A stretch of 64,000 nucleotides of DNA, taken from contig OW799233.1 of NCBI GenBank assembly GCA_941918925.1, forward strand, positions 29,146,421 to 29,210,420. The letters are read 5' to 3'. Below, piece by piece: positions 34,145 through 46,289 of this stretch. Made by a program: the position numbers and the translations under genes. Source of the DNA: Phyto melanocephala. Its lineage: Eukaryota; Arthropoda; Insecta; Diptera; Rhinophoridae. The stretch's first letter is position 1. The number at the start of each line of letters is the position of its first letter. Below the pieces are notes generated by a model that had not been told where the DNA came from, searched no databases, and worked only from the letters and a program-made list of their open reading frames with translations.

Positions 34145-35590
34145 CTGAGTGGGTCTGCCTAGACACAAGTGTAACGAATGTGATAATCAAAACATGTAAG
34201 GACGAATGGTTAAGAAACAGTTCAAATTTTGTATTTACAGCATTTTGGTACATAAAATTCAGAAAAATCGTAATTTGTACATGGGAAACTGTAAGTTAAA
34301 TGATATAATAACAAATAATTTTCAAATGTTTTTAGAAATAACAACATTTTTATTTTTTATGGAATTGGTCCATATTATTTCAGAAATTTTTAGAATTCCT
34401 TACTAGTATCTAAAATAATGCAATATGGAATCAATAACTTGATATACATACATGAATTTTACATACCAAGTATGCATACCTTATTTGGCCATATTCATAA
34501 TATACATATAAACCAGCTATAAAGTAGTTTGTTCCACATGTACCACTTATATTTTCGTAGTATGTATACAAACCGGTTAATTCGATGGTTAGTTGTAGTT
34601 AAGGTTTATTGTTTAGTATTCCATACAATTAAAGCATACAAATCCTTCTGCGGTAAAAGTTAATTTCTGAAAAAATAATGTAATTTTGGCCTTTTGTTGA
34701 CAAACAATGTAGTCTTGAAATGAAAGTTATGACATGTCATTACTAGATGTTGGCCGGCTACTTATGAATCGTAATGCAGTTCCAATTTTTTTGATTGTCT
34801 ATTAAAAAAAAAAAGACATGTTATAGTTTACGAAAAAAATGGAAACATGACAACTCTATCTCTCATACCAACATGCACACATTTTTGCATATACCCACGT
34901 ATACAAAAATAGTTGCTAAGCAAACAATAGCTGAATTCACAACCTATTGTATGAATTTTATGTTGTATAAAATTATTAAAGAAGCACGAAAATATCAAAA
35001 TTTTCTTCCCAGATGTATTTCTGTAACACTTGGTAAACGAAAGAAATATATAATAAAGGAAATTATCAACAACAATTTTAAAATTAAATTAATTAATTTA
35101 ATTAATTAATCCGACAACATACTAAAAGTAAAGTAAGTATTAAAAGTTGTGAACACAACATATGTATGAACAACAATGCAACATTCATGCAAAAATGTTC
35201 AAATTATTTATATGCTCCATATGTTGCATTCTTGATAAAAGCTGAGACAATTTGTATATGCTTACACCAGTACTAATACGTGCAATAAATGATGTTGTAC
35301 TTGGTGTTATAGATTTATCCTAAAGTTTGTAAGACATAATATTCAGTTAAATCATTTAATTTGGAATCTATGTTCTACACAAATAGTCTGATTTTTTGGA
35401 ATTTTTTTTTTTAAAACAGCAGTTTATATTTTTAGAGCATTTTAATTTTATGAAGATTGTATGGATGCTAAAGCTCCTACGCACCAGCTTAAGTGTAGCC
35501 TTCTATTGATGTTGTAAAAATATAATTATGCAAGCAATTTTAAGAAATTTTAAATATATAAAAAAATTCAAATTAAAATTCTTCATATTA
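34145..35590. other. AT-rich stretch without gene
   Basis: A 104-codon frame at 34795-35109 is Lys/Ile/Asn-rich with no motif and is probably chance. Otherwise unremarkable AT-rich DNA. Confidence 0.45.
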
Positions 35591-36060
35591 GGTATGTGAT
35601 GCCAATTTTGAAATTCTGATCTAGGAAATCCACAGTGAATAGCGGTCAAATTGTTGAAGCTGCATCTACCAAATGGACATGCACTTATTCAGTTTATTTT
35701 ACCAAATCAACTGGGATGGATATACATATAAAGCAGCAAGTGCAATTAATAAAATTCCTTTATCAAAATAGGCTTTGTCTTCAGGCATCTTTTCATCAAA
35801 AAATCATCTTTAGTCATGAGGTCTATTTCTATAAGAATTTGTATGTAGGCAAACAAAATGTTCGAATTTTGGCCAATATCTACCCACATGAGACACAAGA
35901 GTGTCCAATTCATCCTGAATAAGTTACTGCCGGGTATAGAATTTTTGGCGGCTGTCGATGAATATATTTATATTTCCTTAAGAACGCTGTTGTCTAAATG
36001 CACTGACATCTATCGAGGAGGTGATGTAAACTAGCGACTGAGAAGGTAAGGTTTAACCAA
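35590..36060 (+). pseudogene. Mariner-type transposase relic
   Basis: The plus strand 35730-35930 reads ASFHQKIIFSHEVYFYKN, then VGKQNVRILANIYPHE and PIHPE. This parallels the FTNKIIFSDKAHFYLNGFVNKQKCRIW...PMHPQRVTV region of the 60.4-kb relic and includes the first acidic-motif region (SDE/SDK/SHE). The frame then breaks. No ends recognised. Confidence 0.5.
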
Positions 36061-37638
36061 TTTTTCTTATTCTATGCTGTATTTACTTATTTCTTTTCTG
36101 TGGCTATTTTTTTATTTTAACGATTTCTAAAAATTTGATTTTCCAAATTGTTATCGAAGACGTCGCTATATTTCTGGTCGTTTCACACAAGTTGTTGACA
36201 ATATGATTATTGTGAGTGTCTTAACATAATTAAGTAGAAAAGAGACTTAAAGCGAAATAGATTTCCAAGAATATCCTGTTTTGTATATTTTTTAATTAAT
36301 TTTATGTGAAAAAAATCGTTTTTCAGTAGTTCTGCTTGATTAATAAATATTTTTTTTAGCATCGTATTGAACAAATATCTTAGACAATATTATCTTTAAT
36401 GATTAAAAAAAATTTTAAATAATAAGGATCGTTAAATTTTGTTGAGTTTAAAAAATTGATTTCTTTTAAAATAAAGACTTTTCTATGAAGAGGTTCAAAA
36501 GCATATTGATTTTCGTATACTTAGATTAGTTATAAGATAAAATAAGTTATTATTCCAAATGATACTGTTCTCTTAAAAAATATAGGCAATAAGTTATTAT
36601 GCTAAAAATTCCTGTAAAATTATCCAAAAATAGATGAAGTTTGCCTGTGGGTTATTATGAATTCCGGGTTTGCAGTGATGTGATTTGATCAATTTTATCT
36701 TATGTCTACATAAGCACTTTTTCCTTTTTTTCACAGCTACATCAAAGACAATATTAGCGACATTGTCGCTCTTGTATTCTTGCATGATTTTGGCAATATT
36801 TATTTAAAAATATCCTTTTCGTTTGGCTTAGGGTGCCTTGTATTTGTCGCCAATAATATTGTATGGACTTGAAGACATATTTGGGACTGTTCCAACGTTA
36901 CACCACCTTATAGTGGTATGTTTTTTTTTAATATTATCTGCTAAACTTAAGGATAAAATTTTATTGTGAATTAAAAAAATTAATACAATTACAATACAAA
37001 TAGTTGATTAAAAATTTTTTTTGAAATAATGGATCTTATAACATTTCGTTAAAACTATTTTATAATCATCTATTTATCTACCCTTTAGTAGGTATAGTAC
37101 TTAACAATCGCCTTCAATTTACCGTAACTATCCTCATTAAAGTTAAACATACTTAAAAATAATTTCCTGTATTAACCTAAAATATAAAAAAAAAAATCAA
37201 CAAACATTTTTAAAACTAAAAACAATGTGTAACAGCTATTATGAAAATGCAAAAAATCTGTAAAACAAACAAAAATGGAAGTAAAACTTTTTTAGCGCTT
37301 TTCAACGAGTGTACTGTTTAGTCGAAGAAGTAAAATCAACATATGTATGTATATTGTTAAGAAGAAAATAAATAAAATAACAAGAACAAAATAAATAGTG
37401 CAAAACAAAATATTTACGAAACTTAAAAAAAAATGTTTTTTTCAACTAACAAAGAGTTTGTAAATATTTAGGGGAAATGAAAAATTTTGTTTCAAAAACT
37501 CGCTACTTTTAATATTTTTATTACATTCATGATGTTTGCAAGAAAAGTTTAACAACCCATTACTATATGTGTTCAAACTTAAATGAAATAATTTTACTAA
37601 AAATAAAATGAAAATATTTTAATTAAAAAACATATTTT
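36060..37638. other. AT-rich stretch without gene
   Basis: AT-rich with A/T runs. A short palindrome ACCACCTTATAGTGGT lies near 36901. A 62-codon minus-strand frame (36785-36597) carries clustered Cys/His but no recognised domain. Confidence 0.4.
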
Positions 37639-37641
37639 ATA

Positions 37642-37922
37642 CAGTCGAACTTCCTTATAGTGATCTTCTATATAATGAAGTTCTCTCTATTATGAACTTA
37701 AATCAAGAACAGAGAGCAATGTTCCGACAAATGTATTTAAATGTTTTAATGTAATTGAAGCCTTTATTGATAAAAAATTGGAAAAATGTAGTTCAAACAA
37801 AAAAAAAAACTGATTATTTTAAATAAATAAAAAAACAAAAAAATATTTCTGTATAATGAAGTTTCTATATAGTGAAATAATTGTCTGTCCCCGTGAAGAT
37901 TCACTATAAAGAAGTTCGACTG
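37642..37922. mobile_element. pogo/Tigger-like MITE, 281 bp
   Basis: Ends CAGTCGAACTTCCTTATAG and, reversed, CAGTCGAACTTCTTTATAG, extending to about 24 bp with two mismatches, flanked by TA on each side. CAGT-type ends with TA duplication are typical of pogo/Tigger-type Tc1/mariner MITEs. Internal TATAATGAAGTT motifs repeat near both ends. No coding capacity. Confidence 0.65.
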
Positions 37923-38659
37923 TACAACTATAACTATCCTTATTTTAAGGTATACAAATTAGCGAATTTCATATATAGGATCATATTGGTACATAGCTTT
38001 TTTGGTACAATAAATGCTGCTAAAAGTTTTGTTTTACTATTTTTAACAAATCTACAAACAATTAAGGGTTACTTTTAATATTTTTATTAAATCAAAACCT
38101 GTGCGCGAAATTATCGTATGTTACAAAAACAAAATTTTACAGGAGAGTAAATGGAATGACATTGAAGAATTGCCTTCATAAGGTAAATTGTCAGTGCACA
38201 CAGTTGTCAGACGTTTATCAAAAAAGCTGACAATTTAATTGGCAGATATTGTTCTAACAATAACTTTATCTGACGATGTTGTCAGACAAAAAATTTTAAG
38301 TTTAGACGGTTGTCAGATTGTCAGAATAGCTTTGGTCTTGTTGTTTTTTACAATCTAAGGCTTCTATGGCGTCTGGAAGTCTAAAATCTTTCATTGATTT
38401 AAAAATGGAATACTCTGTACTGCCCTCTTTAAATTCACAATAAATTTTATTAATTATCATTTTATTCTCCACGTATTGACACAAAACTGAAGAAAAACAA
38501 GAAACATACATTAATTAAAAATTTTATTTTGCAAAACAGCTGTTGCATTGAAATAACGTTTTAACGTGATTCCATATGAACAAACATACTTAAAATTCCG
38601 ACGTTTCTAAAAACTTCTTCCAAACATATCCTAGTACACAAATGAAAGAAATTGAAAAA

Positions 38660-39545
38660 TAGATTAATGTACATTATGCATAACCTATAAACCCAAGATG
38701 GCCGCCAACAAAATAGCGGATAGATTTGTATATTAGAAAATTTTTGCAATTAACACCACCCTCAATAGGGCTTGAAAATTCTTAATCCAAGATGGCGTAC
38801 AAAACAAAATGGCCGGCTCTACAAAATGACGTACAACGGTATAAGCCAGTCCTATTAACTTAAATTTTACCCCTCCTCAATATTGGTATCAAAGGAAAAG
38901 GCATAGTAAGCATATAATAATTCATATATGCAAGTATGTATGTATGTATAGAAATTCATGATTATATAGTACTAGAAAAGCCCGGCGCGCGTTGCTACGC
39001 CCCTTAATGAATCAAAATGCATTCTGAATTTGAATTTAATATCAAGTACAAAATGCTAAAAATTAAAAATTTTTTTAATGGGCGTGGCACTGCCCACTTT
39101 TCTTTTCACGAAATTATAAAGTCATGACAGCTCAATATGTGTGCAAAGTTTCAGAAAAATCGGTCAAGTGCAAGTGGCTAAAAATTATAACTAATTTCTA
39201 TGGGCGTTGCCTCGCCCACTTTTTTCCACCCATAAACACTCCCTGGAATGTGTACAACAACTTGCTAAAGCTTGACTCCGATCGGTTTTACAGTTTCGAA
39301 GTCTATAGCTGACACACACATACACAGAGTTTCACTTTTATATATATAGATATGTATGTATAGATGTCTATGATTATAGTATACAAATGTATATATATTT
39401 TTTTTGCTTTTAGTTTTTCTTTGTAAATTAGGATTAAGTTATTTTTGCAGAATTTAAGCGAGTGCCCAAAAACAAAACAAATGCTGGTGAAGGGCACATA
39501 TATTAGATTCGACACAGTCGAATATAACGCTCTTAATTGTTTTTA
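38660..39545 (+). repeat. Worn DINE-like relic with AAGATGGC motifs
   Basis: AAGATGGC repeats at 38695 and 38791, TTGGTATCAAA near 38883, and at the end GGTGAAGGGCACATATATTAGATTCGACACAGTCGAATATAACGCTCTTAATTGTTT (worn family-B 3' hairpin, about 39487-39541; written here by landmark only). It parallels 46290-46675. A Helitron at 38972-39350 splits it. Confidence 0.45.
38972..39350 (-). mobile_element. Non-autonomous Helitron, 379 bp
   Basis: On the minus strand it starts TCTATATATATAAAAG after an A and ends CGGGCTTTTCTAG before a T, fitting Helitron rules (5' TC, 3' CTRR, insertion between A and T). Upstream of the 3' end, GTAGCAACGCGCGCCGGG is GC-rich and hairpin-prone. Inside are two TGGGCG...CGCCCACTTTT modules with 'TCAATATGTGTGCAAAGTTT'. 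No RepHel protein. Confidence 0.65.
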
Positions 39546-39869
39546 TTTATATGTTTTATTTGAACAGGTTTAAGTAACAAAATAGAAAGTACAAGAAAAT
39601 TCCAGAAACAACATTCTATTCAACAATACTATTTAGTAGGAAAATTTTATACATCTGACATCACTGACTTGTATGACAATGACGCCAAAACTTGAACATC
39701 TGCCAATATAAAATTATATGACAATATGTGCCAATGGTCTGACAATAGCGACTAAGGGTGTTCGGACAATTGTCATATATCTGACAATATTATTGCCAGG
39801 TGGCCGCCTGTCAATGGTCTGACAATGATTTACTGCCAACATAGTTAGGCAAAAATTGCCACTTCACGC

Positions 39870-41400
39870 GGTTGTAAATTAAGGCGTAAAAATTTTAACG
39901 CTTGAGGTTTTGTTTAATTTTTGCTGTTTGTTTTTATTGTTAGCGACTAAAATGCGAATCAATAACCTTGTTTTTAATATGATTTAAGTGGATAAGTGCG
40001 CAAATAAATTAATCTAAGCGCCCTTAAAAATTATTTATTTGTAAAAAATATTCAGCAAGTTTTTCGTATATACGCTAATTCAATTTACTCGTAAAATATT
40101 TGCCATAAACTACTCAATTATATACAACTTAAAAAATGTGTATTTTTGAAAAATTCAGCTTAAACATTTGAACGTGGTTGGCAGAAACTTTAATATTTAT
40201 AAAATAGTTAATTAAAAAAAAATATTATATTTATAAAAATGTTTAATTAAATAGTTAATTAAAAAAAAATATTTTACTTATAAAATAGTTAATTTTAAAA
40301 AAGAATACGAACATTTGGGTTCACAGCTTCATTATGGTATTTATAAAATAAAATTGCTACTGGTCATTGTACTGTATTTTATTTATAATTTTGATAAAAA
40401 TAGATACAAACAAAACCAAAACAAGTTTTAGTAAAATATTAGTTTTCAATTTAAATTTTAAATTTATTTTCATGCTATTATCGATTATCGATTAATTCTA
40501 ACAATTGAACAAAAATCTTAATTAAAATAAACAATATTACAATTTAAACAATTTATATTCTTGTTAAAAGTTGTTTTAAAATCATAATTAAAATTTAAAT
40601 ACAAAGAAGACGAGACGTAATGTTTGATTTTACAATAATAATTGTCTAGTTAAAAACAGTGGCTCAAAATTAAAATCTTAACGATGTTAAATTTTTTATT
40701 TGTTCGCAAAAATAAAATTTATTTAAAATTTATTTAAAACCTTTAATTTTTATAATTTTTAATAAATATATTGAACCATAATATTTTTTTTGAAAACGTG
40801 TTTAAAATAAATCGCTTTAATTTATAATAAAGCCAACTAAAATTGAACATATGTAAGTTAAACACATGTAAAGTAAGTCTACTTAAGTTGAGAACTTGTA
40901 AGTGGCTGACACGTAATATGTGACAAATGATTTCATATAAATAGTATTAAATTCTAAGCAAGTGGCTAACTTGATCGTAAAAAAATGAAAATAAGAAGTT
41001 CTTTTTTCATATTTTTGGAAAAATAAAAAGGAAAAGTTAAATAAAAATGAAAAAGCTTTTAAATATATATTTAAATAAGCAATTGATGTTTTGAAAAGAA
41101 GTTTAAGGATAAAGAAGCTAATACCGTTGGCAACAAGTAGAAAGGCCTTAACTCAAATAACTGTAACTTTTCAGGAGATTATCATAATATAATTTAATTT
41201 GTAAAATTGCTTGTAAAATTGATATTTTTGATACTGTTGCACCTAAATTTTTGTGTCGTGGTGTATTTATGTAAAATGTATTAGAATTACAGCAAAACTC
41301 AAGTTCGTTAATAATACGAGTTAGGGCCTTCCTGCTTGTGCCCATCGATACAATCTTTTAAATTTTTACAAACAAATTTTGCATTACAAAAAACTGCTTT
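39870..41400. other. AT-rich stretch without gene
   Basis: Very AT-rich. A short tandem-like segment AAAATAGTTAATTAAAAAAAA repeats near 40200-40290. No exon recognised. Confidence 0.45.
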
Positions 41401-41403
41401 TTT

Positions 41404-42030
41404 TATACCCGCCACCAAAAAAATGGTGGGGGTATATTCATTTTGTCATTCCGTTTGTAACACATCGAAATATCCATTTTAGAGCCCATAAAGTATATAT
41501 ATTCTGAATCGGGGTTTGATTTGATGACGATCTAGCTATGTCCGTCCGTCTGTCCGTCTGTCCGTCTGTTGAAAGCACGATAGAGGTCGCACCGAAAAAG
41601 CTAGAGGGCTCAAATTTTGCCAGAATCTTTCTTATAGACAAGGTTTGTTTGGTATTGAAAATGGGCTAAATCGGAATATTAGGAAGAGAGTTATAGCTCG
41701 TAAAGCAAGAATAGGTCGAAAAAACCGTGTCCTTCAAACATCGAAAAAAAAGGAATTGTGTCCAAACGCATAAACGTAGAGTCATGAAACTTCGAATATA
41801 TATTTCTCGAGTCAAAAGAATATTTCTCCCCAAAAATTGCTTAAATCTATGCATTAGAAAAGGAGTTATAGGTCAAAATGTACGAAAATTTATACCGCTC
41901 GGTGTATATTTAAAGTTTAAAACGTAATAAAACTGACAAAACTATATGTACGATTCTGAAATTTTGCAAACATGATTTTTTGGTCAAAGTCTTCGTTATA
42001 CCGGAAAATAAATGTGCCACGCCCACTTTT
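41404..42030 (-). mobile_element. DINE-like family A fragment (hairpin end)
   Basis: Begins with the TATACCCGCCACCA/TGGTGGGGGTATA hairpin and carries the GTCCGTCTG block and the central part up to GTGCCACGCCCAC, where it stops in T-rich sequence. Array, MITE and distal hairpin are absent. Confidence 0.65.
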
Positions 42031-42920
42031 TTTTTTAATTTTTATAAAAATATATTAGTCATATTCATTAGCATTTATTCATTGCAGATGGCGACATCTG
42101 TTGAAGGCGCCACTACATTTTGCAAACACTAAGGATGATGTCTTTGCTAAACATCACGTAGAACACTAGATGACTCTAGTAAAATTTTTTTGCACAAACT
42201 ACAAAGGAATTTTATAGGGGTTTGTGAAAACGAAAATGACCGAAGTTTGTTGACAAAAATAACTAGAGTAATGATTTGTGCCCAACTTTACATATAGTTG
42301 TACACACAGTCTTATGAGGTTTAAGATTTAAAAATATTAAAAAAAAATGTGCATCAGTAGATTTAAAATAAGTATTTGAATATTTAAAATACATATTTTA
42401 ACAAATTTTTTTTTTATCTATCTATTTTTTTGTAAAGGGTGGTTAAATTTTAAGGGCCACAGGGTGATTCAAAATAGACATGCTCAGCATTTTGCTAAAA
42501 CAGGAAATTTATTAGTAAGATTTTGATTTTTAAAGTTCTATAACCTTTTACTTTTAGAAGATTTTCAAACGAAATAAATTTTGTATAATTTTAAAATTTG
42601 TTAGCCATTAATATATGAAAATAAATTGTTTATAATGTTTAGAAATAATTTTTTTTATATCTTTAGGTCTAAATTTTCCTAAATTCCTTTTTTTAATACA
42701 CCATAACTTCTAGAAAACATAAGATAACAAAAAGAAATTAGCACCATTTAGTAGATAAAACTCTCCTCTATACCACTGTACCCCATTTTATACCCGTTAC
42801 GATCCGACCGTGATCAGCAGACCAATTTTTGTGACACAAGGTCAAATATTTTTTGCAAAATTTTAGTAAAAGAGCTAAACAAATTTTTTTGTAATGTGTT
42901 TTTTTTAAGTATTTTAGTTT
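42030..42920. other. Mixed repeats and AT-rich DNA
   Basis: Contains an isolated MITE terminus AGGGTGGTTAAATTTTAAGG at 42437, running straight into ACAGGGTGATTCAAAATAG, and a TATACCCGTTACGATCCG piece at 42790 resembling a DINE-type end. No gene. Confidence 0.4.
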
Positions 42921-42921
42921 T

Positions 42922-44402
42922 TATACCCGCAACCAAAAAAATGGTATATATATATTCTTAATCGGGGTTTTATTTTATGACGATCTAGCTATGTCCGTCC
43001 GTCTGTCCGTCTGTTAAAAGCGCGATAGAGGTCCCATCGAAAAAGCTAGTGGGCTCAAATTCTGCCAGAATATGTCTTATACACAAGGTTTGGCTAAATC
43101 GGAGTATAAGGAAGAAAGAAAAATTGCCTAAATGCATGTATTAGGAAGGGAGTTAGAGATCAAAATGTACGAAAATTTATACCGCGCAGTGTATTTTCCA
43201 ATATGTTAAAAATTTTAAACCTAATAAGAGTGACAAATTTAGATCTACGATTCTGAAATTTTGCAGGAATTGCTTTTTGGTCAAAGGCTTTCTTCTGACG
43301 GAAAATAAATGTGACACGCCAACCTCCCATACAACGTTTTCTCTTAAATTCTTATAATTTCTTTATAAATCGAATAATAAAGGACTTTATTGAAATATAT
43401 AAGTTGTATTTATTAGCATAAATAACTTCGACACACCTACTATAACGCTCACTTTCCACGTTATTTACTGTTAATGAAATTTAAATTTATAAAACCGCAA
43501 AATTAGAGGTATGATGATAAAATTTGCTACGGAAATCCTTCTAGTCAATGTTATTGTTATGCCAGAAAATTTAGGTGACACGCCCACTCTTACGCCCACA
43601 TCCTATATAATGCTTTATTTCAAATTCATATAATATCTCAATGAATAAATATTTTGGAAGAATTACGGACTATATTGAAATATCTAAGTTGTATTTATTA
43701 GCAGAAATTTTATTGACACGCTTACTTTAACGCCCATTTTCACTGAAACACTTAATTTACGAAAACATTTTACCAGCATATCCAAGTTATAAAGGGTGGT
43801 TAAATTTTAAGGGCCGATGTTGATTTTGAATAAAACACAAATTATTTTGGAAATTATTATCATTTCTTTTTTAATTATAATATTTGTATGGTTCAATTAT
43901 GTATGGAACAAAATATCGGCCAAATAACCCCGCGACCTCAACGGCACACCTCGATCCGAAAGTCCAAATTTTAAATAACATTGCTGATGCTCAATTGTTT
44001 GGCACGATGATGAGTCGAAGTTGAATGTTTTTTTGCCACACTATCGCGATAAACAGCAATGCTTCTCATTTAACGAATTTAGAAGGCATTCATAGATGTT
44101 CTAACATTTTATACACACCTGGGGCCGAATTACGAAAATTTTACTCGAACGATCGAGTATGCTTTAGGTATATAGATTCTAATAAGAGTTTTCAAATTTC
44201 GATCACGTTCGAGTGCCGTAATTCGGCCTCTGTTTTAAATTTAAAATTTAACCACCCTCTACAAAGAAAGAGATGTATATTTTATTATAAAGAGATTATT
44301 CCAAGCGATTAACAAAATAATAATTATTGTGCTTTAAATGTACACAAAATTGGTGGTGGGTATGAAAGATTCGGCACAGCCGAATATAGTGCTCTTACTT
44401 GT
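42922..44402 (-). mobile_element. DINE-like family A2, second copy
   Basis: Very similar over its length to 18256-19840, including the shared ATTGCCTAAATGCATGTATT deletion junction. It lacks about 50 bp next to the hairpin (CCAAAAAAATGG runs straight into TATATATA). It holds the nested MITE (43793-44258) and GGCCGAATT foldback (44121-44232, internally shortened). Ends at CTCTTACTTGT. Confidence 0.7.
43793..44258 (-). mobile_element. Nested AGGGTGG MITE, second A2 copy
   Basis: AGGGTGGTTAAATTTTAAGG at left and AAAATTTAACCACCCT at right, best-preserved terminal repeats of the four MITE copies. Confidence 0.65.
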
Positions 44403-44599
44403 TTAGTAGTAAGCTTGTGTCACAGATTAAGTCCATTTTTTTCACTAAAAGTTAACCGCTTACAAAAGACTAAAAATTACTTTTTGGCTTACAAAGTTTA
44501 CTCTATTTTACAAGTGTACCTTGTTAAGTGTACCCTGCTATTGACTTTCAAATTCCACATAATTTAGACTGCAAGCTAATTAATTTTTTATCCCTACAC

Positions 44600-44835
44600 C
44601 GTAGTGTCAAGGTTTGTAATTTCTAGAATATTCATTTCCCACCTCATAAAGTAAATATTTTCTAAAATCTTGTGACTAAGAGAGTCGATATAATAATGGC
44701 GTTCTGTCCGTGTGTTTGTTTAAATCAACTTTTAGAAGCCTTCATATGTTATACAGTTCTGTATGAGGTACCATCATTTGAAAATATCCGTGAATGAATC
44801 GCTATTGAAATATAGCCAAACCACACCACAATTTT
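44600..44835 (+). repeat. Fragment of DINE-like family B
   Basis: ATTTCCCACCTCATAAAGTA, GTTCTGTCCGTGTG and TAAATCAACTTTTAGAAGCC follow the family-B order with heavy divergence. Confidence 0.5.
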
Positions 44836-44989
44836 CTTCGATATAAGCAAATAAACAGGACTGACTCATATTTTGCTCATATTTTTACGAATCAGGATAA
44901 TTTATAGATAAGTTTGGAATATTTTGTATAAATTGATCACTTATCGGCAAAGTTAAAGCCAAAAAAAAAAAAAAAATATATAACTATAT

Positions 44990-45605
44990 TAAACGATTGG
45001 CGACCGTCAATCAGTAACCAGGACTCTAATGAACGAAAAGGTTAAGTCTAGAAATGTCCTGCAATACAAGAGCGACACAAACTTGCACGAAAATTGTTAA
45101 CGTCTAGAAATAATATGGATACCAGGCTAAAAAGGCTTAACTGGAAACGAAAAGGCCGATAAATTATCCACAATGGGAAAATTTTTAAGTATTGTAACTG
45201 TGGAAAACGCTAAACCCTTTCAACGATTCATATATAAACTTAAAGTTTGGGAATGGATGAACCTGTCAGAAAATATCAAAACACTGAGGTCGAGAAAGTG
45301 ACAAACGTATTATCGGCTAACTGAAATCTTGAGAAATCAAAAGAAATTCTGAAACTGAATAGGCCACCACTTATGAAACTTACTAGTGTAATAACAGGTC
45401 ACACGGAGTTTAGAAAACTACATGCAAGAAAGAGTACGAGACCTAGGAGCATTACCTTTGTCATTGTCCTACGTTTGGGCGTATCAAACGGTAAAATTTT
45501 GACATGAATATCATTCCGAACTTGGAATACCTAACGAGCTCGAATTGGTGATCGATAAGGAATTACATTGAAGTAACTGGGTTCCTCAGCTAGTCGATTA
45601 TGGCT
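44990..45605 (+). pseudogene. Old relative of the RNase H non-LTR element
   Basis: The plus strand around 45125-45270 reads GNEKADKLSTMG, then TVENAKPFQRF, against GNEKADKLSKMG and TLENAKPLKRF in the 30.7-kb copy. Further on, LTSVITGHTEF parallels LTSVITGHTEL. Several frameshifts and stops occur. No (TTAGG)n tail is seen, so it is either an older copy or a related lineage. Confidence 0.65.
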
Positions 45606-45739
45606 TTTATTACTGAAATTTTTTAGAGCCAATAAACGTATGTCAATTTGGCTTGCGTTTGGCAATTTGGCATATTACATTTTTGAATAGTAACAAAGGT
45701 ACCTTTAAATCATTCTATGGGTGAAAAATTTTAATTTTG

Positions 45740-46064
45740 GTGGTAAAAATATAGGAAAAAACAGAAGCAGTCGCGTTTTTTTGCTTACATCTCAGAAAGT
45801 TATTGGACGATTTTGCTGAATTTAAATAGCGAATAATTCCCGGATATTTCCAAAAAATTAATACCATACACAGGTCTGAGAACCATGTGGTTCTTGATTT
45901 CAACCAACTCACAGACAGACGGGCAAACGTACAGACGGTCAGGGCTTAATCGACTCCTCTATTCATAAGCTTTCAGAAAATATATATATATAGGGTCGAA
46001 ATAAAAATTGTAGAAATCACAAACGGAATGACAAAGCTATATATACCCTTGTGCACCACAGGTG
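45740..46064 (-). repeat. DINE-like family B, partial copy
   Basis: Reads GGATATTTCCAAAAAATTAA, TTGATTTCAACCAACTCACAG, a worn GACAGACGGGC block and GGTCAGGGCTTAATCGACTC, ending in TATATATACCCTTGTGCACC. It matches the 14.8-15.07 kb part of the near-complete copy but lacks the T-rich core. Confidence 0.6.
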
Positions 46065-46289
46065 AATATATTTATTAAAGCTCCCAACTAATTTTAAGTC
46101 GTGTCTCGAAAATTATTGCAGGGAAAAGATGACAAATCGGTTGGAAAGCAACTGAGACATAAATACAAAAATGCAACTACTTTCTAAAATTTACAAACAA
46201 ATATCAATTTTTTCCGCTTCTGTACAACGGAGATGAGCGATATGGGTATTCAACAAAAAAAACTGGACTAGCAAAATGTAATACTTTAT

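Larger units (their letters stand above)
38150..39870. mobile_element. Candidate element with many TGTCAG/CTGACA repeats
   Basis: Left cluster 38150-38330 and right cluster 39650-39850 each hold many copies of TTGTCAG or CTGACAAT in both orientations. Ends are loosely inverted (TTGCCTTCATAAGG at left and, reversed, TTGCCTAACTATG at right). This looks like subterminal repeats of a DNA transposon whose middle was filled by a family-B relic and a Helitron. No duplication is identified, so the call is tentative. Confidence 0.4.

Noticed and set aside
33906..34253. 115-codon open frame inside and beyond the hAT element as a transposase
   Set aside because: It crosses the element boundary and target duplication and has no hAT dimerisation or zinc-finger motif.
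34795..35109. 104-codon open frame as a small host gene
   Set aside because: Composition is Lys/Ile/Asn as expected by chance in AT-rich DNA; no signal peptide, domain or splice context.
38302..38511. 69-codon minus-strand frame with KEGSTEYSIFKSMKDFRLPDAIEAL
   Set aside because: It looks less random than its neighbours, but it overlaps the TGTCAG cluster, has no conserved motif I know and no promoter or splice signal; too weak to call.
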